DNA of 64,000 nucleotides, taken from positions 97,824 through 161,823 of the forward strand of contig JAFAFL010000057.1 of NCBI GenBank assembly GCA_023423535.1, written 5' to 3'. The stretch's first letter is position 1; the number at the start of each line of letters is the position of its first letter. A program made the position numbers and the translations under genes. Of this stretch, positions 33,957 through 43,615 are shown one piece after another. The notes below the pieces were generated by a model, which worked only from the letters and a program-made list of their open reading frames with translations, did no database searches and had not been told where the DNA came from. The stretch is from Pseudomonadota bacterium. Lineage in GTDB: Bacteria; Myxococcota; Myxococcia; Myxococcales; Myxococcaceae.

Positions 33957-34523
33957 GTGAACCTCGCGCGCCCCCTCAGCCTCTGCGGACTCCTCCTGCT
34001 CGCGCCGGCGCTCCCCGCCTGCGCCCCGAAGGCGAGCAACCGGGCGGAGACCCAGGAGCGCCTCCCGCCGCAGGTCTCGCTCTTCGGCGTCCGCCTCCGC
34101 ACGTGGAGCGGCAGCGAACTCTCCGCCCAGGGCCGCGCCGCGAAGCTCACCTACGACCGCCAGAGCACGCGCTTCGTCGCCTCCGAGGGCCAGCTCCAGT
34201 TCCCCGAGTCGAAGGGCCCCTCCGCAGCGGGCACCCAGAACCCGGACCTCGAGCTCCGCGCCCCCGTCGTCGAGGGCGAAACGCAGACGCGGCAGGCGCG
34301 TGGCTCGGGTGGGGTCACCGTCCGCTCCGCCACCGGGCTTCGCGGCCGCACGCCCTCCGCCACCTTCGACGGCAACGCGCTGGTGGCGAGGAGCACCGAA
34401 AGGGTCGACGCCGAGGGCCCCGGCTACGTGCTCGACGCTGGGGGCTTCACCTTCTACTTCGTCACCGACGAGCTCGTGTTCGACGGGCCGGTGACCTCCT
34501 CCGTCGAAGAGGTTCGCCGATGA
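33957..34523 (+). CDS. lptC: LptC-like periplasmic LPS transport protein
   Basis: 188 residues. The N-terminus LSLCGLLLLAPALPACAPKA is a lipoprotein-type signal with a cysteine, in contrast to the membrane-anchored LptC of E. coli. The body is beta-rich (LTYDRQSTRFVASEGQLQFP; LRAPVVEGETQTRQARGSGG; YVLDAGGFTFYFVTDELVFD), as expected for the beta-jellyroll of LptC. LptC links the LptB2FG transporter in the inner membrane to LptA in the periplasm. GTG start. It overlaps the lptA-like gene by ATGA; sequence identity to the family is modest and the assignment leans on the conserved order lptC-lptA-lptB-rpoN. Confidence 0.75.
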   Translation: MNLARPLSLCGLLLLAPALPACAPKASNRAETQERLPPQVSLFGVRLRTWSGSELSAQGRAAKLTYDRQSTRFVASEGQLQFPESKGPSAAGTQNPDLELRAPVVEGETQTRQARGSGGVTVRSATGLRGRTPSATFDGNALVARSTERVDAEGPGYVLDAGGFTFYFVTDELVFDGPVTSSVEEVRR

Positions 34524-35095
34524 TCGACTACGTGCTTCTGGCGTTCCTCGCCGCCCAGGGCCCGCTCGCGCAGGTGCAGGCCGACACGCGCGCGCAGACC
34601 GAAGCGCAGCAGGCCCAACAGGCCCAGCAGAACGCCGCGGCGCAGAAGTCGGCGAAGGACTTCAAGAACCCCATCAACATCACCGCCGACCGCTTCGAGA
34701 TCCAGGCGCGCCGCAACGAGGCCACCTGGAGCGGCAACGTGCGCGCGCAGCGGGGCCGGACCCAGCTCACCTGTGAGCGGCTGGTCGCCTACTACACGGC
34801 GGCGCAGGAGATCCGCCGCATCGAGTGCGTGGGCAGGGTCGAGGCCTCCCACGGCGACATCTGGGCCGCCGGCGAGCGCGCCGAGTTCGACAACCAGACG
34901 GGCAACCTCGTGGTCACCGGCAACCCGCAGGCCCGGCAGGGGAACAACCACCTCAAGGGCGCGCGGATCATCGTCAACGTGACCCGCGACACCATCGCGG
35001 TGGAGCAGGCGCAGACGGTCATCGAGAGCACGCCCACCCAGGGCATCCCCGGCCTTCCCCGGCCGCCCGCATCCGGCGGAGGGACGAAGAAGTGA
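34520..35095 (+). CDS. lptA: LptA-like periplasmic LPS-binding protein (OstA family)
   Basis: 191 residues. After a signal peptide (MIDYVLLAFLAAQGPLAQVQ) and a glutamine-rich linker comes an OstA/LptA domain: NPINITADRFEIQARRNEAT, WSGNVRAQRGRTQLTCERLV, then RIECVGRVEASHGDIWAAGE and FDNQTGNLVVTGNPQARQGN. The repeated 'D-G-N-V-x-A-x-x-G' type strands are typical of the protein that forms the periplasmic bridge for lipopolysaccharide. ATG overlaps the lptC stop; its own stop overlaps the lptB start (GTGA). All three genes are thus translationally coupled. Confidence 0.9.
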   Translation: MIDYVLLAFLAAQGPLAQVQADTRAQTEAQQAQQAQQNAAAQKSAKDFKNPINITADRFEIQARRNEATWSGNVRAQRGRTQLTCERLVAYYTAAQEIRRIECVGRVEASHGDIWAAGERAEFDNQTGNLVVTGNPQARQGNNHLKGARIIVNVTRDTIAVEQAQTVIESTPTQGIPGLPRPPASGGGTKK

Positions 35096-35856
35096 CCGCC
35101 GTCCCGGTGCTCCACCCCGAAGCGCACGCCGAGCTCGTCGCCGAGGGCCTGCAGAAGACCTACCGCCGCCGCAGGGTGGTGGACGGCGTCTCCTTCCACG
35201 TGCGGCCCGGTGAAGTGGTCGGGCTGCTCGGTCCGAACGGCGCGGGCAAGACGACCTCCTTCAACATGGTGGTGGGCCTCGTGCGTCCGGACGCGGGTGC
35301 CATCCGGATGGGGGACCTCGACCTGACCACCACGCCCATGCACCGCCGTGCGCGCAGAGGCGTGGGCTACCTCCCGCAGGAGTCGTCCATCTTCCGGAAG
35401 CTCTCCGTCCGGCAGAACTTCCTCGCGGTGCTCGAGCTGCAGCGGGGCCTGGACAAGGCGGCGCGCCGGGCGAAGGCGGACGCGCTGCTGGAGGACTTCG
35501 GCCTGACGAAGGTCGCGGACAGCCTCGGCGAGCAGCTCTCGGGTGGCGAACGGCGGCGCGCGGAGATCGCCCGCTCACTCATTCCGGACCCCCGCTTCAT
35601 TCTCTTCGACGAGCCCTTCGCCGGCGTGGATCCGATCAACGTCGCCGACCTCCAGAAGCAGATCCACCGGCTGAAGGCGCGCGGGCTCGGCATCCTCATC
35701 ACCGACCACAACGTCCGCGACACCCTGCGCATCTGCGACCGCGCGTACATCATCGCCGCGGGCCGGATCCTCGAAGAGGGCACCCCCACCGCCATCGCCT
35801 CCTCCGAGCGCGCGCGGAAGGTGTACCTCGGCGAGGGCTTCACCTTTGACGGGTAG
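35092..35856 (+). CDS. lptB: LPS export ABC transporter ATPase LptB
   Basis: 254 residues. Walker A GPNGAGKTTSFNMVVGL, the family-specific Q-loop region GVGYLPQESSIFRKLSVRQN, signature LSGGERRRAEIARSL, Walker B FILFDEPFAGVDPINVADLQ and H-loop GLGILITDHNVRDTLRICDR match LptB closely (the ESSIFRKLSV and DPI-V-DLQ stretches are diagnostic). The ATPase drives extraction of lipopolysaccharide from the inner membrane with LptF and LptG, which are not in this window. GTG start overlapping the lptA stop. A 157-base gap separates it from rpoN. Confidence 0.96.
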   Translation: MTAVPVLHPEAHAELVAEGLQKTYRRRRVVDGVSFHVRPGEVVGLLGPNGAGKTTSFNMVVGLVRPDAGAIRMGDLDLTTTPMHRRARRGVGYLPQESSIFRKLSVRQNFLAVLELQRGLDKAARRAKADALLEDFGLTKVADSLGEQLSGGERRRAEIARSLIPDPRFILFDEPFAGVDPINVADLQKQIHRLKARGLGILITDHNVRDTLRICDRAYIIAAGRILEEGTPTAIASSERARKVYLGEGFTFDG

Positions 35857-35977
35857 CCGGCCAGCTTCACCGCCGGAGTGCCCTCAACCCCTCGGAATCA
35901 TTTGGCCAGTCGGGTAGTTAGCAAGCCGCGTGCCGGTGGCCCTTTGAGGCTTTACGGACCGCGCGGCTGTTGCTAGC

Positions 35978-35993
35978 TTGGCACGAACTTTGA
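35978..35993 (+). promoter_or_regulatory. Sigma-54-like promoter element directly upstream of rpoN
   Basis: TTGGCACG (35978-35985), four bases, then TTGA (35990-35993): close to the -24/-12 consensus TGGCACG-N4-TTGC, with only the last C replaced by A. The GG-N10-G spacing is right. The predicted start near 36005 falls inside the rpoN ribosome binding site (GGGGA at 36003-36007), which argues against it being used for rpoN as annotated. Confidence 0.35.
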
Positions 35994-36013
35994 CGCCGTC
36001 ACGGGGACCTTAG

Positions 36014-37576
<1,563 letters not shown>

Positions 37577-37594
37577 ACACCGCGTCGCGGTGCT

Positions 37595-37622
37595 CGCGCT
37601 CTCTCGGAAATGAGAGGGCGCG
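37595..37622 (+). terminator. Hairpin after rpoN
   Basis: CGCGCTCTCTC (37595-37605) pairs with GAGAGGGCGCG (37612-37622), 11 bp with one G-T, around the loop GGAAAT. No T-tract follows, so it may attenuate or process the rpoN-hpf transcript and not end it fully. Confidence 0.5.
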
Positions 37623-37667
37623 GCGCCTGTTGGTGGCTTGCATACCTACCCGGGTACGATCTGAGAT

Positions 37668-37686
37668 CCTTCGGACATCCCGAAGG
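37668..37686 (+). promoter_or_regulatory. Small hairpin beside the hpf ribosome binding site
   Basis: CCTTCGG (37668-37674) and CCGAAGG (37680-37686) form a perfect 7-bp stem with loop ACATC. It ends one base before the strong Shine-Dalgarno GGAGGAGG (37688-37695). It may affect translation or mRNA stability of hpf. Confidence 0.45.
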
Positions 37687-37700
37687 CGGAGGAGGCACGC

Positions 37701-38366
37701 ATGCAGCTGAGCATCACCTTTCGACACATGGACGCGTCGGATTTCCTCAAGAGCTACGCGCAGGAGAAGGTCGAACGGGTGAATCGTCTGCTGGATCGGG
37801 CGGGCGAGGCCCACGTGGTGCTCTCGCTCGAGCGGCACCTGCACAACGCGGACATCCAGATCCAGTCCGGGCGCTTCGTCCTCCGCGGGCGCGAGAAGAG
37901 CGAGGACATGTACGCCTCGATCGACGCGGCGGTGGACAAGATCGAGCGCCAGCTCAAGCGCTACAAGGACAAGCTGAAGGACCACCACTCGCGCAAGTAC
38001 GCCCACCACGGCGCGGGGGTGCTCGCCGAGCGGCGGGTGCGCCACAACATCTTCGAGCTGCCCGAGCCCGGCGCCGAAGGGTACGAGGCCCCGAACCCGA
38101 ACGACGCCGAGACGGTGGAGCTCAGCGAGGCCGAGTACAAGAGCGCGCTCGCCGCCGCACCGCAGGCCGTGGACAGCTCGCGGGTCATCCGCACCAACGA
38201 GTTCCTCGCCCGCGCGATGACCGTGGACGAGGCGGTGATGCAGATGGACCTGATGAACAGCGCCTTCTACGTCTTCACCAACGCCGAGACCCACGAGATG
38301 AACGTGGTGTACCGGCGCGACGACGGGCGCTACGGCCTCATCGAGGCCTCCGCCGCAGCGAAGTAG
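37701..38366 (+). CDS. hpf: Long-form ribosome hibernation promoting factor
   Basis: 221 residues. The N-terminal S30AE domain (1-100) begins LSITFRHMDASDFLKSYAQE and contains ADIQIQSGRFVLRGREKSED and the basic helix AVDKIERQLKRYKDKLKDH. After a linker, the C-terminal dimerisation domain (about 160-215) reads VIRTNEFLARAMTVDEAVMQ and FYVFTNAETHEMNVVYRRDD, the RTK/K..-x-F.PM..eEA..qM pattern. Long HPF binds the 30S decoding centre and pairs ribosomes into inactive 100S dimers during starvation. It has its own excellent RBS. Following rpoN it keeps the classic rpoN-hpf-ptsN order. Confidence 0.95.
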   Translation: MQLSITFRHMDASDFLKSYAQEKVERVNRLLDRAGEAHVVLSLERHLHNADIQIQSGRFVLRGREKSEDMYASIDAAVDKIERQLKRYKDKLKDHHSRKYAHHGAGVLAERRVRHNIFELPEPGAEGYEAPNPNDAETVELSEAEYKSALAAAPQAVDSSRVIRTNEFLARAMTVDEAVMQMDLMNSAFYVFTNAETHEMNVVYRRDDGRYGLIEASAAAK

Positions 38367-38386
38367 CCCTCGCCCCGAGCCACTCG

Positions 38387-39820
38387 CTAACCCGCCGCGC
38401 GCAACCTTCCGCGGCGGGGGAGTGACACGGTGAAGCAGATGCCCTCCTCCGCGGAGGACCGTCCCTGCACCCGTCCGCCGTGCCCCTCCACCAGGGCGCG
38501 GACGATGTAGAGCCCCAGGCCGATGCCGCGGCCGTCGCGCGACTGGCCGCGCTCGAAGGGTTCGAACAGCGCGCTCATCCGCTCCGGCGGCAGGGGCGCG
38601 CCCTCGTTGTGCACCTCGAAGACGCACTCGTCGCCGCGCTCGGAGACGCTGACGGTCACCGGCGTCCCCGGCGGGCTGTAGGTCACCGCGTTGGTGACGA
38701 GGTTGCTCATCACCTGCGCCACCCGGTCCGGATCCCAGCAGCCCTGTCCGCTCCCGCGCCGCTGGAGGCGGATCTCCCGGGCGGGGTGGAGCATCGACAG
38801 CTCGTCCACCACCCCCTCGGCCGCTTCGTGGAGGTCCATCTCTCTCGGGTGGACGGGGATGCCCTTGCCGATGCGCGCCTGGGTGAAGTCGAGCAGGTCC
38901 CGGATGAGCCGCGCGGTGCGCTGCGCCACCGAGGTGATGCGCTCCGCGGTGCGGCGGGTGGCCTCGTCGGTGTCCGACCGGCGCAGGAGGACCGCCGCGC
39001 TCATGAGGATGGCGCCGATGGGGTTGCGCAGGTCGTGGCTGACGATGCCCACCAATTGCTGTTCGAACTGGTGCGCGCGGCGGCGCTCGGTGACGTCCTC
39101 GCTGGTGCCCACGATGCCGGTCACCTCCCCGGTCTGCGAGAACCGCGGCTGGGCTACGAGGTGGTAGATACGGTCGCCGAGGTCCACGTCCTCCCGGATC
39201 CGCTCTCCCGCCAGCGCGCGCCGCTTCAGCTTCATCAGCTCGCGCCCGGGCTCGCCGAAGAGGTCCCCGTCGGTCCGGCCCTGCACGTCGCCCTGCTGCC
39301 GCTGCCCGTGCGGGTTGTAGAGGTAGGTGTAGCGCAGCCCCACGTCGTGTTCGAAGACCACCAGACCGCTGCCGGTGATCGCGAGGCGGAAGCGCTCCTC
39401 CGTCTGCCGCAGCGCCTCCTCCTTTGCCCGGACCGCCGCCTCCGCCGCCGTCACCCGCATCGCCGCGCGGAAGGCTGCGCCCACGCGTTCGGCGGTGAGG
39501 GCGTCCTTGTGGAGGTATTCGCTCGCGCCGGCCTTCACCAGCTCCGCCACCGTCTGGTGATCGGTCTCGCCGGTCACCGCCACCACGGCGCACTCCGGCG
39601 CCCGGAAGCGGATCTCCCGCACGAGCCACACCCCGTCGTGGTCCGGGAGCCGGAAGTCCACGAAGGCGCAGTCCACCCGCTCCGCCGCCAGCAGCGCGAG
39701 GGCGGAGGTCGCGTCGCCCGCCTCGAGGACTCGCACCGGCTCGCCGAGGTGACGGAACGCGCGGCGCAGCGCCTGGCGATCCACCTCGTCGTCGTCCACC
39801 ACCAGCAGGGTGCGCGTCAT
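38387..39820 (-). CDS. Hybrid two-component protein: receiver-PAS-histidine kinase
   Basis: 477 residues, no membrane segment. The receiver domain (1-120) has VVDDDE, the phospho-acceptor Asp in CAFVDFRLPDHDG and the Lys in YLHKDAL. A PAS domain follows (about 145-260; FRLAITGSGLVVFEHDVGLR, ending in a PAC motif IVGTSEDVTERRRA). The HisKA box is LVGIVSHDLRNPIGAILMSA, and the ATPase domain has LVTNAVTYSPPGTPVTVSV (N box) and DGRGIGLGLYIVRALVEGHG. A soluble sensor that may itself be controlled by phosphorylation of its N-terminal receiver. It lies leftward between hpf and ptsN, splitting the conserved cluster. The ATG at 39820 begins directly before the receiver fold. Confidence 0.92.
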   Translation of the reverse strand: MTRTLLVVDDDEVDRQALRRAFRHLGEPVRVLEAGDATSALALLAAERVDCAFVDFRLPDHDGVWLVREIRFRAPECAVVAVTGETDHQTVAELVKAGASEYLHKDALTAERVGAAFRAAMRVTAAEAAVRAKEEALRQTEERFRLAITGSGLVVFEHDVGLRYTYLYNPHGQRQQGDVQGRTDGDLFGEPGRELMKLKRRALAGERIREDVDLGDRIYHLVAQPRFSQTGEVTGIVGTSEDVTERRRAHQFEQQLVGIVSHDLRNPIGAILMSAAVLLRRSDTDEATRRTAERITSVAQRTARLIRDLLDFTQARIGKGIPVHPREMDLHEAAEGVVDELSMLHPAREIRLQRRGSGQGCWDPDRVAQVMSNLVTNAVTYSPPGTPVTVSVSERGDECVFEVHNEGAPLPPERMSALFEPFERGQSRDGRGIGLGLYIVRALVEGHGGRVQGRSSAEEGICFTVSLPRRGRLRAAG

Positions 39821-40077
39821 GCCCGGCACCGGGAGGGAGAGCGGCGCGGGGCGTGGGGAGCGCCGGCGGACGTGCCGGAGGCGGAGGACATTTGCCCGCG
39901 GGTCGTAGCATGTGCCCCTCCGGCACACGTGTGGCGGGCTCCCGGAGCGGCATGCGGCTGTCGTGCGCCCGACCCCCGATGGAGAGCTCCGTTCACCGGC
40001 TGACGGTCGCCCTCGGGGCGCGGCGGAGGGCGCTCGCGCTTGCCTCGCGGAGTGGGGACGGATAGACCCGCTCGAAG
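39821..40077. promoter_or_regulatory. Divergent region between histidine kinase and ptsN, with a palindrome
   Basis: 257 bases, the longest gap in the window. It should hold both promoters. It contains TGTGCC-CCTCC-GGCACA (39911-39927), a perfect 6-bp inverted repeat with 5-base spacer that could be a regulator site. No reliable -35/-10 pair, RNA gene or conserved small ORF is visible; in-frame readings here are low-complexity. Confidence 0.4.
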
Positions 40078-40539
40078 ATGAAGATCGCCGAGTTCCTCAG
40101 CCCGAAGGCGGTGGTCGCGCAGTTGAGCGCGCAGAGCAAACCGGACGTGCTGGCGGAGATGAGCCGGTCGCTGGTGGCGGCGCACCCGGAGCTGGACGCG
40201 GCCCGTCTGGTGGAGGTGCTGCAGGAGCGGGAGCGGCTCGGCTCCACCGGGATCGGCGAGGGCGTGGCCATTCCGCACGGCAAGCTCCCCGGCCTCCCGC
40301 AGCTGATGGCGTCGTTCGGCGTGGCGCGGGACGGGGTGGACTTCGAGGCCATCGACGGCAAGCCGACCTACCTCTTCTTCGCCCTGGTGGCGCCGGAGAA
40401 CTCGGCGGGCATCCACCTCAAGGCGCTGGCGCGCATCTCGCGGCTGTTCAAGAACCCCGCGTTCCGCCAGTCGATCCTCGGCGCGGAGAGTCCGGAGGAG
40501 ATCTTCCGGCTGATCGCGGAAGAGGACGCGCGCAACTAG
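40078..40539 (+). CDS. ptsN: PTS nitrogen-regulatory-type EIIA protein
   Basis: 153 residues, the length of EIIA-Ntr. The domain starts KIAEFLSPKAVVAQLSAQSK and has the phosphorylation site GEGVAIPHGKLPG with His67, then LFFALVAPENSAGIHLKALA and ISRLFKNPAFRQSIL. EIIA-Ntr is phosphorylated by NPr and acts as a regulator of potassium transport, nitrogen balance and stress, not in sugar uptake. Its nearness to rpoN-hpf is the standard context. The following unknown gene starts 18 bases later with a strong RBS, so the two are probably co-transcribed. Confidence 0.93.
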   Translation: MKIAEFLSPKAVVAQLSAQSKPDVLAEMSRSLVAAHPELDAARLVEVLQERERLGSTGIGEGVAIPHGKLPGLPQLMASFGVARDGVDFEAIDGKPTYLFFALVAPENSAGIHLKALARISRLFKNPAFRQSILGAESPEEIFRLIAEEDARN

Positions 40540-40557
40540 CCTCTGGAGGGGCGTCGC

Positions 40558-41379
40558 ATGGACGTCGTCATCCGGAGCGTGAACCAGCGGTTCCTCGACG
40601 AGGTCGCGTTTCCCTTTCTCCGGAAGGGGATGACCGACCGGCAGGCGGCGCTGGTCTCCCTTCTCGACGCGGTGGACGACGGGCCCACCCGGGTGCCGGC
40701 GGAGGCGCTGCTCGAGGGCGGCGACCCCGAGCGCTTCGGCGACGTGGTGTACCGGCTGCTCTTCAGCGAGTGGTGGCGCGGGCCCGGCGGCTGGGAGGTC
40801 ACCGAGGACGCGGCCGCCTACGCCGGCGGGCTGGAGGAGACGGTCAACGCGGCGCTGATGCTCACCGACCCTGGCTACCCCTACTGGGACGCGCCGCGCG
40901 CGCAGGCGGCGCGGGACCGGGTGCTCTCGCCGCCCTTTCCCGACCGGGGCCTGGCGGCGTTTCTCGGCGGGGTGTGGAGCCCGGTGCCGGACTTCGATCC
41001 GGGCGAGGCGCTGGCCACCCGCGGCGTGCGCGCCTTTCGCCCCCGCGAGGGCTTTGCGCTGGCCGACTGGAGCTACCGGCCGCCGCACGTCGTCTCGCAG
41101 TGGAGCGGGGAGTTGCCGCGGGCGCTGCGGGACCTCATGCAGCGGGAGTGCGCGCGGCTGCGGCCGGTGGAGGTGCCGGAGGCCGCGGAGGTCATCGACT
41201 TCTGGCTCGGTCGGGCTGCAGCGCCGCCCCCGCTCACCGTGTCCTTTACCGGGCTGGGACCGGGTGCGTTCATGTGGGTGCGGACGGTGGCCCAGCTCAG
41301 CGCGCAGCTGCGGCGGGCGGCGTCGAGGGAGCAGGCGCTGACGGTGATCATCACCGGCTCGCCCTCGCGCTCCCTCTAG
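40558..41379 (+). CDS. Hypothetical protein co-transcribed with ptsN
   Basis: 273 residues; I do not recognise a family. It is soluble, without signal peptide or membrane helix, and rich in Trp, Pro and Arg (FSEWWRGPGGWEVTEDAAAY; DPGYPYWDAPRAQAARDRVL). The C-terminal half has WSGELPRALRDLMQRECARL and a final beta-rich part. A clear Shine-Dalgarno (GGAGGGG) precedes the ATG. Codon use is that of the neighbours. It stands between ptsN and the Gcr-type protein, so a link to PTS regulation is possible but unsupported. Confidence 0.7.
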   Translation: MDVVIRSVNQRFLDEVAFPFLRKGMTDRQAALVSLLDAVDDGPTRVPAEALLEGGDPERFGDVVYRLLFSEWWRGPGGWEVTEDAAAYAGGLEETVNAALMLTDPGYPYWDAPRAQAARDRVLSPPFPDRGLAAFLGGVWSPVPDFDPGEALATRGVRAFRPREGFALADWSYRPPHVVSQWSGELPRALRDLMQRECARLRPVEVPEAAEVIDFWLGRAAAPPPLTVSFTGLGPGAFMWVRTVAQLSAQLRRAASREQALTVIITGSPSRSL

Positions 41380-41467
41380 ATTTCCAGAGTACGTCCCTCC
41401 GAGGAGCAGCCGGGAGGGGGTTCGCCTTCTTGTCGCAGATCCGCTGCTGCCGTATTCAGGACGGCCC

Positions 41468-43549
41468 ATGCCCGCCGACGCGACCGACGCCGCCCAACTC
41501 TTCGAGCGCCGCTACGGCATCAACGGGCCCGCGCGGCGCCTGAGCCGCGAGCTGTGGGGCCTGCTGGAAAGGGCCTCCGCCGAAGCCCCCGCCCCCGAGT
41601 CCGCGCGGCGGCTCGTCTCTCTGTGGACGTGGGTGCTCGACGGCCGGAACGAGCGCGAGCTCTACGGAGCGGAGGGCACCGACGACGCCCGGACCGCGCG
41701 GCTGAGGATGTTGCTCTCGGTGCTCGAGCGGGAGGCCGCTCTGGCGCAGCCGGTGCGGGCGCGGGTCTCCGAGGTGCTTCAGCGCGCGCAGGTGGTGCGG
41801 CTGCTCTGCTCCTCGGGGCTGCCGTCGGAGACGGGCTTCTTCGGCGAGCTGCGCACGCGGGTGGCGATGACGCTGCTCCCCGAGCCTCCCGACGACACCG
41901 ACCTCTCGCGGCCCCTCGCGCAGGCGTTCCGGCGTCCTGCGGACGTGGAGTGGCTGCGGACGCTGTCCGACGAGGACGGGCGCAGGCTGGCGGACGCGCT
42001 CTTCGAGGCCCCGGCCCGCGAAGCGCTCTCGAGGCAGCGCAGGCGGGCGCTGGCGGTGGTCTCCACCCGGGTGGCGTCGCTCGGCGTGGCGGAGGACGTG
42101 GTGGTGCGCGCGGGCGAGGATCCGCAGGGCCCGTTTCTCCGGCTCGGTGCGGTGTACGCGGAGGCGCCCGCCTCGGCGAAGGGGACGTGCGGCGAGCGGG
42201 TGGAGGTGGTGGCCGACTGCCGCGCGCGCTGTCGCCGGGTGTTTGCGCACCTCGACAGCCACGGGGTGAGCACCGACCTCGTCTACCGGCTGGAGTGCAT
42301 CCAGCACGGGCTCGACCGGCTGGAGGCGCTGGAGGGCGCGGCGCCGCAGAAGCTGCTCTCGGCGGTGCTGGTGGACGCGCAACGGCAGCGCAGCATCACC
42401 GGCCTTCTGCGGACGACCTCGCGGCAGCTGGCGCGGAAGATCGTCGAGCGCTCGGGCGACACCGGCGACCACTACATCACCCGCTCCCGCCGCGAGTGGC
42501 TGAAGATGCTCTCGTCCGCGGGCGGCGGTGGCGTGCTGACCACCGGGACGACGTTCCTCAAGTACTTCGTGGGCTGGATGACCCTGCCGCTCTTCTTCGA
42601 GGGCGTCTTCCACTCCGCGAACTACGCGCTGAGCTTCCTCGTGATGCAGATGCTCGGCTTCACGCTCGCCACGAAGCAGCCGTCGATGACCGCGGCGGCG
42701 ATCGCGGCGGCGCTGAAGCGCGGGAAGGCCGGACCCGAACGGCACGAGGAGGTGGTGGACCTCGTGGCCCGCGTCTCGCGCTCGCAGCTGGCGGCGGTGC
42801 TGGGAAACATCGGGCTCGTCATCCCGTCGTGCCTCCTCGCGGACGTGCTCTTCCGTTACGCGACCGGGCGCTCGTTCCTCGATGCGTTCGCGGGGACGTA
42901 CGTGGCGGGGTCGCTGCACCCCTTGAAGAGCGGGACCGTGCCCTACGCGGCGCTGACCGGCGTGCTGCTGTGGATGTCGTCCATGGCGGCGGGCTGGCTC
43001 GACAACTGGGTGGCGTACCGGCAGCTGCCCGAGGCGGTGGCGCAGAGCCCTCGCATCCGCGCGTTCATGGGCGAGCGGCTGGCGGGCGCGGTGGGGCGGA
43101 TCATCGGCCGGTGGGCCTCGCCGTTCATGGGCTGCGTGAGCCTCGGCCTCTTCCTCGGGTTCGTGCCGCTGCTGGGCGAGTTCTTCGGGCTGCCGCTCGA
43201 CGTGCGCCACGTCACCCTCTCCACCGGCGCGCTGACCCTCGCGTTCCGGGGGATGGGCTGGGAGGGCTTCCTCGCCGCGGGAGGGCTCGGCGCGCTGGCA
43301 GGGATTGGCGTCATCGGCCTGTTGAACTTCGGCGTGAGCTTCGCCTGCGCGCTCGTCGTCGCCGTCCGCGCCCGCGAGGTCCCCTGGCGCGAGGACGTCC
43401 GGCTCGGTGGGGCGCTCTTGAAGGGATTCCTCCGCACGCCGGGGAGGTTCTTCTTCCCGCCGCAGGGAGAGCCTGGCCACGGGCACGAGGGCGTCGCGGT
43501 GGCCGCGGCAGTGCCGGTCCAGCCGGACACGGGCGATCCGCGTCCGTAA
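41468..43549 (+). CDS. Gcr-type 'site-specific recombinase' family membrane protein
   Basis: 693 residues of the SpecificRecomb family (PF10136). The first 340 residues are soluble and helical. The block YITRSRREWLKMLSSAGGGG, followed by VLTTGTTFLKYFVGWMTLPL and FFEGVFHSANYALSFLVMQM, is diagnostic, with further membrane segments to residue about 640. The family name comes from a gonococcal recombinase claim; the multi-pass topology and lack of any tyrosine/serine recombinase active site make a role in DNA recombination doubtful. Standing alone, with no repeats or invertible segments around it. Confidence 0.85.
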   Translation: MPADATDAAQLFERRYGINGPARRLSRELWGLLERASAEAPAPESARRLVSLWTWVLDGRNERELYGAEGTDDARTARLRMLLSVLEREAALAQPVRARVSEVLQRAQVVRLLCSSGLPSETGFFGELRTRVAMTLLPEPPDDTDLSRPLAQAFRRPADVEWLRTLSDEDGRRLADALFEAPAREALSRQRRRALAVVSTRVASLGVAEDVVVRAGEDPQGPFLRLGAVYAEAPASAKGTCGERVEVVADCRARCRRVFAHLDSHGVSTDLVYRLECIQHGLDRLEALEGAAPQKLLSAVLVDAQRQRSITGLLRTTSRQLARKIVERSGDTGDHYITRSRREWLKMLSSAGGGGVLTTGTTFLKYFVGWMTLPLFFEGVFHSANYALSFLVMQMLGFTLATKQPSMTAAAIAAALKRGKAGPERHEEVVDLVARVSRSQLAAVLGNIGLVIPSCLLADVLFRYATGRSFLDAFAGTYVAGSLHPLKSGTVPYAALTGVLLWMSSMAAGWLDNWVAYRQLPEAVAQSPRIRAFMGERLAGAVGRIIGRWASPFMGCVSLGLFLGFVPLLGEFFGLPLDVRHVTLSTGALTLAFRGMGWEGFLAAGGLGALAGIGVIGLLNFGVSFACALVVAVRAREVPWREDVRLGGALLKGFLRTPGRFFFPPQGEPGHGHEGVAVAAAVPVQPDTGDPRP

Positions 43550-43615
43550 CCCGCGGCGCCTGTAGGGCGAGGGCCGTCGCTCTGGAACGTGGCACGATGC
43601 GCCGCGGAGAACGCC

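Noticed and set aside
39821..40077. Small RNA or tRNA gene in the longest gap
   Set aside because: No cloverleaf, no T-loop GTTCRA motif, no promoter-terminator pair found.
41395..41430. Hairpin CCCTCC...GGAGGG as terminator after the unknown gene
   Set aside because: Only six base pairs with a 12-base loop and no T-tract; too weak to call.
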